Origin: an uncultured Klebsiella sp.
GTDB taxonomy: Bacteria; Pseudomonadota; Gammaproteobacteria; Enterobacterales; Enterobacteriaceae
Assembly: GCA_902490055.1 (NCBI GenBank)
Contig: CABUCP010000241.1
Coordinates: 1 to 5,629, forward strand
Reading direction: 5' to 3'
DNA: 5,629 nt
The notes under the pieces were generated by a model that saw only the letters and a list, made by a program, of their open reading frames with translations, was not told the DNA's origin and made no database searches. Each line of letters starts with the position of its first letter. Positions within the stretch are counted from its first letter, which is position 1. This document shows, in pieces, positions 1 to 5,629 of this stretch. The position numbers and the translations under genes were made by a program.

Positions 1-16
1 ATTGAGATTGAAACCT

Positions 17-1450
17 ATGAAAAAAACCACGTTAGCAATGAGTGCTCTGGCTCTGAGTTTAGGTCTGGCGTTGTCGCCGCTCTCTGCGAGCGCGGCTGAA
101 ACGGCCTCTTCGGCCACTACCGCACAACAGATGCCGAGCCTGGCGCCGATGCTGGAGAAGGTGATGCCGTCTGTTGTGAGCATCAACGTTGAAGGCAGCA
201 CGACCGTTAACACTCCGCGGATGCCGCGTAACTTCCAGCAGTTCTTTGGCGATAATTCGCCGTTCTGCCAGGATGGTTCGCCGTTCCAGAGCTCGCCATT
301 CTGCCAGGGCGGCGGCCAGGGCGCCCCGGGCGATAACGCCCAGAAGCAGAAGTTTATGGCGCTCGGCTCCGGGGTCATCATTGATGCCGCGAAAGGCTAT
401 GTGGTCACTAATAACCACGTAGTGGATAACGCCACGACCATCAAAGTTCAGCTGAGCGATGGCCGCAAATTTGACGCGAAAGTCGTCGGTAAAGATCCGC
501 GCTCCGATATCGCCTTGATTCAGATTCAGGATCCGAAAAACCTGACGGCGATTAAGCTTGCCGACTCTGATGCGCTGCGCGTCGGCGACTACACCGTGGC
601 GATCGGTAACCCGTTCGGTCTCGGCGAAACCGTGACTTCCGGTATTGTCTCCGCGCTGGGCCGTAGCGGCCTGAACGTGGAAAACTATGAGAACTTCATC
701 CAGACTGATGCGGCAATTAACCGCGGTAACTCCGGCGGCGCGCTGGTGAATCTTAATGGCGAGCTGATCGGTATTAACACCGCGATCCTTGCCCCGGACG
801 GCGGCAACATTGGTATCGGCTTTGCAATCCCGAGCAACATGGTGAAAAACCTGACCGAGCAGATGGTCAAGTTTGGCCAGGTGAAACGCGGCGAGCTGGG
901 CATTATGGGTACCGAGCTGAACTCCGAGCTGGCGAAAGCGATGAAAGTTGATGCCCAGCGCGGCGCCTTCGTAAGCCAGGTCATGCCGGGCTCCGCGGCG
1001 GCGAAAGCGGGTATTAAAGCCGGTGATGTGATTACCACCCTGAACGGCAAGCCGATCAGCAGCTTCGCGGCGCTGCGTGCGCAGGTTGGCACGATGCCTA
1101 TCGGCAGCAAAGTTGAGCTGGGCCTGCTGCGCGATGGCAAGCCGGTGAACGTTACCGTTGAACTGCAGCAGAGCAACCAGAACCAGGTTGATTCCAGCAG
1201 CATCTTCAACGGCATTGAAGGCGCGGAAATGAGCAACAAGGGCCAGGATAAAGGCGTAGTGGTGAGCAACGTGAAAGCGGGCACTCCGGCGGCGCAAATT
1301 GGTCTGAAGAAAGGCGATATTATTGTCGGCGCTAACCAGCAGCCGGTGAAAAATATTGCTGACCTGCGCAAAATCTTCGATGCGAAACCGTCGGTGCTGG
1401 CGCTGAATATTCAGCGTGGCGATACCTCTATCTATCTGCTGATGCAGTAA
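17..1450 (+). CDS. degP: Periplasmic serine endoprotease/chaperone DegP (HtrA, protease Do)
   Basis: DegP degrades or refolds misfolded envelope proteins in the periplasm. The 477-residue product closely matches E. coli DegP (474 residues). In order it has a Sec signal peptide (about 1-26, ending ASA before AET), a protease domain with the catalytic triad His134, Asp164 and Ser239 (in GNSGG), PDZ1 from about 285 to 380 beginning at the RGELGIMG carboxylate-binding segment, and PDZ2 from about 391 to 477. Cys84 and Cys96 match the disulfide pair in the regulatory LA loop. The Gly-rich stretch near 97-109 differs from E. coli and accounts for most of the extra length. The frame stays open back to a TTG at 2, but ATG 17 is chosen because it begins the standard MKKTT signal peptide and has a weak GAGA ribosome site at 4-7. 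In E. coli degP is controlled by sigma-E and CpxR; that promoter would lie left of the window. No defect is visible. Confidence 0.97.
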   Translation: MKKTTLAMSALALSLGLALSPLSASAAETASSATTAQQMPSLAPMLEKVMPSVVSINVEGSTTVNTPRMPRNFQQFFGDNSPFCQDGSPFQSSPFCQGGGQGAPGDNAQKQKFMALGSGVIIDAAKGYVVTNNHVVDNATTIKVQLSDGRKFDAKVVGKDPRSDIALIQIQDPKNLTAIKLADSDALRVGDYTVAIGNPFGLGETVTSGIVSALGRSGLNVENYENFIQTDAAINRGNSGGALVNLNGELIGINTAILAPDGGNIGIGFAIPSNMVKNLTEQMVKFGQVKRGELGIMGTELNSELAKAMKVDAQRGAFVSQVMPGSAAAKAGIKAGDVITTLNGKPISSFAALRAQVGTMPIGSKVELGLLRDGKPVNVTVELQQSNQNQVDSSSIFNGIEGAEMSNKGQDKGVVVSNVKAGTPAAQIGLKKGDIIVGANQQPVKNIADLRKIFDAKPSVLALNIQRGDTSIYLLMQ

Positions 1451-1467
1451 TCTATACTCGTATAGTG

Positions 1468-1502
1468 GCCCCTTTCCCTAACCGGGAAAGGGGCTTTTTT
1501 TT
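1468..1502 (+). terminator. Rho-independent terminator of degP
   Basis: An 11-bp perfect stem (1468-1478 paired with 1484-1494) encloses a 5-nt TAACC loop and is followed at once by eight T residues (1495-1502). It starts 17 nt after the degP stop codon. This is a textbook intrinsic terminator and implies that cdaR is transcribed mainly from its own promoter. A smaller inverted repeat, CTATA/TATAG at 1452-1456 and 1461-1465, lies between the stop codon and the stem; no function is assigned to it. Confidence 0.95.
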
Positions 1503-1554
1503 ATTCTGCCCGCGGGTTCTGTGATTGTCGCCACAACTCCATACTTCTCCGTCG

Positions 1555-1578
1555 CGCTTTGTGCATATGCACAATGCG
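1555..1578. promoter_or_regulatory. 24-bp palindrome upstream of cdaR, candidate CdaR operator
   Basis: The core TTGTGCATATGCACAA (1559-1574) is a perfect 16-bp inverted repeat. After one mismatched pair (1558 with 1575) the symmetry resumes for three more pairs (1555-1557 with 1576-1578). Such a dyad suits a dimeric helix-turn-helix protein. It is the only strong palindrome in the degP-cdaR gap apart from the terminator. CdaR activates the galactarate and glucarate genes and, from memory, is reported to affect its own expression, so autoregulation is the simplest reading. If the weak -10 at 1597-1602 is right, the dyad centre lies about 42 bp before the start site, where many activators bind next to RNA polymerase. 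Assignment to CdaR is inference from position and symmetry; another regulator could use the site. Confidence 0.6.
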
Positions 1579-1596
1579 GCATTGCTTTAACTCTTC

Positions 1597-1602
1597 TATG
1601 CT
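1597..1602 (+). promoter_or_regulatory. Possible -10 element of the cdaR promoter
   Basis: TATGCT matches four of the six consensus -10 bases and lies 25 nt before the cdaR start codon. The hexamer 17 bp upstream (ATGCGG at 1574-1579) is a poor -35 and overlaps the right arm of the palindrome. A weak -35 would fit a promoter that depends on an activator. The call rests on one weak hexamer and is tentative. Confidence 0.3.
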
Positions 1603-1616
1603 GATGCCCTGCTCAC

Positions 1617-1623
1617 GGGAGGG
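1617..1623 (+). promoter_or_regulatory. Ribosome binding site of cdaR
   Basis: GGGAGGG is a strong Shine-Dalgarno match 4 nt before ATG 1628. It decides the start: the frame stays open upstream to a TTG at 1559, but that longer form would add 23 unrelated residues and begin inside the palindrome, whereas ATG 1628 gives exactly the 385-residue length of E. coli CdaR. Confidence 0.85.
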
Positions 1624-1627
1624 TTAC

Positions 1628-2785
1628 ATGGCTGGCTGGCATCTTGATACCAAAATGGCGCAGGATATCGTGGCGCGTACAATGCGCATTATCGATACCA
1701 ATATTAACGTAATGGATGCCCGCGGGCGCATTATCGGCAGCGGCGATCGTGAGCGTATTGGTGAATTGCACGAAGGCGCGCTGTTGGTGCTCTCACAGGG
1801 GCGCGTTGTCGACATCGACGATGCGGTCGCCCGCCATCTGCATGGCGTACGCCAGGGGATCAACCTGCCGCTGCGTCTGGAAGGCGAAATCGTCGGCGTT
1901 ATTGGCTTAACCGGCGAACCGGAATCGTTGCGTAAGTACGGCGAGCTGGTATGTATGACCGCGGAGATGATGCTCGAACAGTCGCGGCTGATGCATCTGC
2001 TGGCCCAGGATAGCCGCCTGCGTGAAGAGCTGGTGATGAACCTGATTCAGGCGGAAGAGAATACCCCGGCGTTGACCGAATGGGCGCAGCGTTTGGGGAT
2101 CGACCTTAATCAGCCGCGCGTGGTGGCGATGATTGAAGTTGATAGCGGCCAGCTTGGTGTCGATAGCGCGATGGCCGAACTGCAGCAGCTGCAGACGGCG
2201 CTAACGACGCCGGATCGCAATAACCTGGTGGCGATCGTTTCGCTGACCGAGATGGTAGTACTGAAGCCCGCGCTTAATGCCTTTGGCCGCTGGGATGCCG
2301 ACGATCACTGCAAGCGCGTCGAGCTGCTGATCGCCCGCATGAAAGAAAATGGCCAGCTGCAGTTCCGCGTCGCGTTAGGCAATTTCTTCACCGGCCCCGG
2401 CAGTATTGCGCGCTCTTACCGTACCGCGCGCACCACAATGATGGTGGGTAAGCAGCGAATGCCGGAGAGCCGCAGCTACTTTTATCAGGATTTGATGCTG
2501 CCGGTACTATTGGATAGCCTGCGCGGCGGCTGGCAGGCCAACGAACTGGCGCGTCCGCTGACGCGGCTAAAAGCGATGGATAACAACGGTTTGTTGCGCC
2601 GGACCCTGCAAGCATGGTTTCGTCATAACGTGCAGCCGCTGGCCACCTCAAAGGCGCTGTTTATTCATCGTAATACGCTGGAGTATCGACTTAATCGGAT
2701 TTCGGAACTGACCGGGTTGGATCTGAGCAGTTTTGACGACCGCCTGCTGTTGTACATTGCACTGCAGCTGGATGAGCAGCGCTAA
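1628..2785 (+). CDS. cdaR: Sugar-diacid transcriptional activator CdaR (SdaR)
   Basis: CdaR is a cytoplasmic activator. In E. coli it responds to D-galactarate, D-glucarate and D-glycerate and turns on the gar and gud genes for uptake and breakdown of these sugar acids. The 385-residue product is nearly identical to E. coli CdaR from its MAGWHLDTKM start. Domains: an N-terminal sugar-diacid recognition domain (about 4-137), a central linker/GGDEF-like region typical of the CdaR/PucR class (about 140-290), and a C-terminal PucR-type helix-turn-helix (about 322-380) with the recognition segment around SKALFIHRNTLEYRLNRI (341-358). No frameshift or missing segment is seen. The target gar and gud operons are not in this window. 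It is insulated from degP by a strong terminator and converges on the downstream minus-strand gene. The palindrome at 1555-1578 is the likely control site. Confidence 0.96.
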   Translation: MAGWHLDTKMAQDIVARTMRIIDTNINVMDARGRIIGSGDRERIGELHEGALLVLSQGRVVDIDDAVARHLHGVRQGINLPLRLEGEIVGVIGLTGEPESLRKYGELVCMTAEMMLEQSRLMHLLAQDSRLREELVMNLIQAEENTPALTEWAQRLGIDLNQPRVVAMIEVDSGQLGVDSAMAELQQLQTALTTPDRNNLVAIVSLTEMVVLKPALNAFGRWDADDHCKRVELLIARMKENGQLQFRVALGNFFTGPGSIARSYRTARTTMMVGKQRMPESRSYFYQDLMLPVLLDSLRGGWQANELARPLTRLKAMDNNGLLRRTLQAWFRHNVQPLATSKALFIHRNTLEYRLNRISELTGLDLSSFDDRLLLYIALQLDEQR

Positions 2786-2810
2786 GAAACTCCCGCCAGC
2801 GGCGGGAGTT
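2786..2810. terminator. Hairpin between converging genes, probable bidirectional terminator
   Basis: A perfect 10-bp stem (2788-2797 paired with 2801-2810) closes on a 3-nt AGC loop. It starts 2 nt after the cdaR stop codon and lies 7 nt beyond the stop codon of the minus-strand gene (2818-2820). Read on the minus strand, the stem runs into TTTCTT, a short broken U-tract. Read on the plus strand, it is followed by TTGGACGAG and has hardly any U-tract. It should therefore work better for the minus-strand gene, and only weakly or with help from Rho for cdaR. Confidence 0.7.
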
Positions 2811-2817
2811 GGACGAG

Positions 2818-5629
2818 TTACAGGCGCTGGAGCCCACGGGCGGTCACTTGCCAGGTGACCGTATTGGGCTGATCCCAGCTACTGCCATTTAGCGGATTGA
2901 TAATGACCGAGCGCGCTCCCGCTTCCGCATGGAAGACTTCAATGGTATAGCCCTCATCAAGGATTGCAGTATCGATATAGTCGCCGAGCTGCGATGATCC
3001 TTTGATCGACTGGCGATACACTACCGAACCGCGCGTATTGTAGACATTGACCGTGGCGTAAGTGGTCGTAAAGTGCTTATTCGGTACCACCGGATTGGCG
3101 GTAAAGGTCAACGCGCCGCTGCCAATATCCATCTCCATTTCTGCAAAGCAAACATCACCATCGCCAAGCAGCTGCCAACTGAAGCGATCGCCATACAGCG
3201 CGGCGGCGTCCTCTTGCGCCTCATCTTGCGCGTCATCGGTTTCCTCATCCTGCTCATCGGACGCGAGAGCATAGGCCTCCAGACCCGTTTTCACGACGCG
3301 CCAGCGGTTGTGCTGTTTCAGCGTAACAGCGTTCTGCGTCGTGCCGTTGCTGGCGCTGGAGCGGAATGCTTCATCATGGAAAATATCGATGATCATCCCC
3401 TCTGCGAGGGCGACGGTTTCACTGTTTGCCAGATTGCTGGTGGCGCCGGCGTAACTACGTTGATAAACGACCTTATCGTCCGCGCCGGTAACCGTAATGC
3501 TGGCATAGGTATGGGAGGTGTAATACGAGTGCGGCGTGCCGGCCCGCGTAGCGACCGTCATCGCGTGCTGCTTATTATCGATAACGATCTGGCAAAACTC
3601 GTTGTTTCCCTGTCCTTTGAGATTGAGCGTCACGCTTGTGCCAGTCAGCTCGCCCGGTTCGCTATTATCCTGAGGCAGGACATCGGCATACGCTTTTAGC
3701 AACTCGCTGCGCCGGGGTTCTTCAATATGGGAGAGCATCAGCCAAAGATCGTTTTTACAGATGCACTCTTCCTGCGCTAATAGCGAGGGCTGGGTACGGA
3801 TGGCCAGAGCGTTATGCTCGAAAATAGCCTCTAAATCATCCGCCGGACTATTGCCGAGAATAAAGTTATACAGGCCATTATCATCAATGCGCATCAGTTG
3901 GTATTTCTCACGCGCAACCAGGCTTAAATATCCGTGAGAGGCTTTCAGACGCGCCGGTTCGACGTGGGTAATATATAAGTGATAGTGGGGGCCAAATGGA
4001 ATAATCACTTTACCCGTCGCGCAGTTGGTGCCGGTCATTTTGCGCTCAAAGACCTTTTCACCGCTGGCGGAAAGCACGTTTACGGCGGCATACAGCGCGC
4101 CTGGGTAGTAGCTGTGCGGCGTGGCGCTGGTCACATTGAGAATAAGCTGCTGATTTTCGTAATCAACATCCAGGCGGGCAAAAGGCGCATCGCTAAGCCC
4201 TAAGAAGGTTATCCTCACATTACGTTCGCTGGTATCGTTTTGCTGAGCGTAGTTGACGGCAACCGCATTGGCGCCTTCTTTTACGGTGATATAGTTGATA
4301 TCCGGGCGATATTTTTGCGAACGACCTTTAGGAAGCTCGACCTGATATACGCCAATCGGCATGTTATTCAAGGTCAGGGCGTCACCATTAATCATCAGTG
4401 AATAATGATTGCCGCAATTATCTTTGATAGTTAGCGTCTGACCATAAATTTGCTCCGGGTGATCGATATTCAACGTCAGGGTCAGCGTCCCCGTTTTGCC
4501 TAATATTGCCAGCTCGCTGTTATCTACCAGCCAGAAGAAGGAATCCAGCCCCAGCTTTTGACGCGCGCTATCCCATTCGCTTTGCGGCAGAAAACGATAC
4601 AGTGGATAGAGCGGTTTTGTTGCCAGCGAGACGATTTTTTCCCGGGTGGCGTTTTTCAGCGTTAAGCCGCAGAGCTCGATAAACGGCGTAGCATCATATC
4701 CAGCAGTAGTAGCAATGGCGCTAGCTAACATATCAGCAAGCTGGTGATCGGACGCCTGAAAGCCCTCGCTATTGGCGAGTTCACGATAGTTTTGGTTAAA
4801 GGCGCTAAAGGCCGTAACCCCCGCTTTGAATAACATCAGCATCAGGAATTGCAGGCGCGAACGCAGGCTCCAACTGGTGACCGGCGTCTTATCGGTAATA
4901 TAGTTAACCAACTGTGCTTCCTGAGCGGTTAGCTGACCATAGTTATATAGCCAGCCATCGGTATACAGATGATTATCCTGGCTCAGCGTGAGCTGCTGAT
5001 AGAAAGAGGCGTAAATGTTGTTCCACACTTCGCTGACCGACAGCGTGGAGTCCTGCATAAATTTCCCCTGATAGCCGTGGCCAATTTCGTGCAGGATAAC
5101 CCACTGCGTGGCAACGTTGTCCAGCCAGCCTTCGCCAACCGTGGCGGCGGTTTGCGCGCACCAGTTGGTATTGTAATAAGCCGATCCGACGCCATGTTTA
5201 TCCGCTCGCAGAAAATAGTGGGTGGCAACATCCTGATTCCATTGTGAATCTGGATTATCGCTTAGTCCGGCCCACTGGTTATAGCAGCTGAAAAGATGGT
5301 TATAAAAACGGTGTAATGCCGCTAAGCCTGCTTTCATCGCGTTATCGCGGTCGGCATAGGGCAGCAGCAGATTGATAACATCCAAATCAACCAGCGCGAA
5401 CGATGATTGATTGTTTTCCCAGGTAAGGAAAAATGCCTCTTCGGCCTCGCCTTCTTTCCAGCAGGGAAGCAGTTTCGTTGCCGCGGGCTGCTGGTAAACG
5501 ACGGAGAACTCGCAGGGGGTGTCGGTAAACAACGTATCGACAAACGGGACGGAATCGACGGTGGTGCTGATCGTTGTCCAGGTGGTGGTCAGCGCGCTGG
5601 CTTTCTCCAGAGCGGTATCATCTGTATAC
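2818..5629 (-). CDS. M60/enhancin-like zinc metallopeptidase with three C-terminal binding modules (N-terminus outside window)
   Basis: The 936 visible residues (residue 1 = codon 5628-5626) form the bulk of a probably secreted or surface metallopeptidase. Zinc motif: HEIGH at 180-184 (5077-5091) with a third ligand Glu200 (5029-5031) in SEVWNN, matching HEXXH...E of peptidase M60/enhancin. Glu181 is the predicted catalytic base. An aromatic and Gly-rich segment typical of M60 proteins (HYFLRADKHGVGSAYY, 137-152) precedes it. After the catalytic domain comes a beta-rich stretch (about 370-465), then three related modules at 471-587, 664-785 and 814-935. They resemble the putative mucin/carbohydrate-binding module of enhancins. 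A helical spacer (about 590-660) and an acidic linker (790-808) separate them. Enhancins and M60 enzymes cleave mucin-like glycoproteins; the substrate here is unknown. The frame is open to the window edge with no stop. The TTG at 5532 is not a credible start, since coding continues for 32 more codons. Signal peptide, promoter and full length cannot be judged. Parts are AT-rich compared with degP and cdaR, which suggests accessory origin. Confidence 0.85.
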   Translation of the reverse strand, partial: YTDDTALEKASALTTTWTTISTTVDSVPFVDTLFTDTPCEFSVVYQQPAATKLLPCWKEGEAEEAFFLTWENNQSSFALVDLDVINLLLPYADRDNAMKAGLAALHRFYNHLFSCYNQWAGLSDNPDSQWNQDVATHYFLRADKHGVGSAYYNTNWCAQTAATVGEGWLDNVATQWVILHEIGHGYQGKFMQDSTLSVSEVWNNIYASFYQQLTLSQDNHLYTDGWLYNYGQLTAQEAQLVNYITDKTPVTSWSLRSRLQFLMLMLFKAGVTAFSAFNQNYRELANSEGFQASDHQLADMLASAIATTAGYDATPFIELCGLTLKNATREKIVSLATKPLYPLYRFLPQSEWDSARQKLGLDSFFWLVDNSELAILGKTGTLTLTLNIDHPEQIYGQTLTIKDNCGNHYSLMINGDALTLNNMPIGVYQVELPKGRSQKYRPDINYITVKEGANAVAVNYAQQNDTSERNVRITFLGLSDAPFARLDVDYENQQLILNVTSATPHSYYPGALYAAVNVLSASGEKVFERKMTGTNCATGKVIIPFGPHYHLYITHVEPARLKASHGYLSLVAREKYQLMRIDDNGLYNFILGNSPADDLEAIFEHNALAIRTQPSLLAQEECICKNDLWLMLSHIEEPRRSELLKAYADVLPQDNSEPGELTGTSVTLNLKGQGNNEFCQIVIDNKQHAMTVATRAGTPHSYYTSHTYASITVTGADDKVVYQRSYAGATSNLANSETVALAEGMIIDIFHDEAFRSSASNGTTQNAVTLKQHNRWRVVKTGLEAYALASDEQDEETDDAQDEAQEDAAALYGDRFSWQLLGDGDVCFAEMEMDIGSGALTFTANPVVPNKHFTTTYATVNVYNTRGSVVYRQSIKGSSQLGDYIDTAILDEGYTIEVFHAEAGARSVIINPLNGSSWDQPNTVTWQVTARGLQRL
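2824..4218 (-). repeat. Three diverged protein-level repeats (putative mucin/carbohydrate-binding modules) in the M60-like gene
   Basis: Modules lie at 3868-4218, 3274-3639 and 2824-3189, each about 117-122 residues. Shared features are an aromatic turn followed by a strand (PHSYY then YAAVNV; PHSYY then YASITV; PNKHF then YATVNV), a strand with KVFERK, KVVYQR or SVVYRQ, a late segment with AEGMIIDIFHDE or DEGYTIEVFHAE, and a closing aromatic strand ending in a Gly-Leu pair (DDNGLY, VKTGLE, ARGLQR). The first module is the most divergent in its late segment. The third has lost the PHSYY signature. The likeness is clear in protein but not obvious in DNA, so the duplication is old. Assignment to the enhancin-associated binding module family is from pattern recognition. 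Confidence 0.7.
3205..3261 (-). other. Acidic low-complexity linker between second and third binding modules
   Basis: Residues 790-808 of the visible M60-like protein consist almost entirely of Asp, Glu, Gln and Ala (SDEQDEETDD, then AQDEAQEDA). No secondary fold is expected. It most likely acts as a flexible, negatively charged hinge separating the last module from the rest. On the plus strand it appears as an imperfect repeat of TCATC/TCTTGCGC-like units, so its length may vary between strains by slippage. Confidence 0.65.

Noticed and set aside
59..1297. Long open frame of 412 codons on the minus strand opposite degP
   Set aside because: It lies wholly inside the confidently identified degP gene and gives an Arg/His/Ala-rich product with no recognisable family, as expected from the complement of a GC-rich, codon-biased gene.
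685..1371. Second minus-strand open frame of 228 codons opposite degP
   Set aside because: It is another antisense shadow of degP, rich in Pro, Ser and Ile from reversed codons, with no family likeness.
1452..1465. Small inverted repeat CTATA-CTCG-TATAG just after the degP stop codon
   Set aside because: A 5-bp AT-rich stem beside a much stronger terminator is too weak to call a separate element.
1509..1516. CCCGCGGG palindrome after the degP terminator
   Set aside because: An 8-bp GC palindrome is expected by chance in GC-rich DNA, and nothing around it suggests a site.
1559..1627. N-terminal extension of cdaR to a TTG start
   Set aside because: It adds 23 residues absent from CdaR, starts within the palindrome, and ignores the strong GGGAGGG ribosome site before ATG 1628.
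3073..3699. Plus-strand open frame of 208 codons opposite the C-terminal modules of the M60-like gene
   Set aside because: The minus-strand frame shows clear repeated modules and domain logic over the same bases; the plus-strand product resembles nothing and lacks a convincing ribosome site.
2818..5629. Signs of a toxin-antitoxin, phage or transposon cargo island
   Set aside because: No integrase, transposase, terminal inverted repeats or target-site duplications are visible, and the right boundary of any island is outside the window.

Overview
The window comes from a member of the Enterobacteriaceae. The two plus-strand genes encode close counterparts of Escherichia coli DegP and CdaR, in the E. 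coli gene order. Departures from the E. coli sequences as I remember them (extra residues in the DegP linker, a slightly different signal peptide, fairly GC-rich codons) fit a Klebsiella/Raoultella-like relative better than E. coli. That genus call is only a guess.

Layout: (1) 17-1450, plus strand, degP/htrA, the periplasmic protease-chaperone, essentially complete but without its promoter, closed by a strong intrinsic terminator at 1468-1502. (2) 1503-1627, a short regulatory gap with a near-perfect 24-bp palindrome at 1555-1578, the best candidate operator for CdaR. (3) 1628-2785, plus strand, cdaR, the sugar-diacid-responsive activator. (4) 2786-2810, a perfect hairpin in a 32-bp gap between converging genes, apparently a shared terminator. 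(5) 2818-5629, minus strand, most of a large M60/enhancin-like zinc metallopeptidase with three C-terminal putative mucin/carbohydrate-binding modules. Its reading frame is still open at the right edge, so its N-terminus, signal sequence and promoter lie outside the window.

The genes do not look like one system. degP is envelope quality control and cdaR is a metabolic regulator; both are core genes. The enhancin-like gene is the accessory part. It occupies the place downstream of cdaR where E. coli K-12, from memory, has yaeH, and parts of it are clearly more AT-rich than degP and cdaR. By family knowledge such proteins cleave heavily glycosylated proteins such as vertebrate mucins or insect peritrophic-matrix mucin, so a host-surface or gut-colonisation role is plausible but not shown here. 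I found no RNA genes, CRISPR arrays, insertion sequences or attachment sites, and no stretch over 300 bases lacks a gene.
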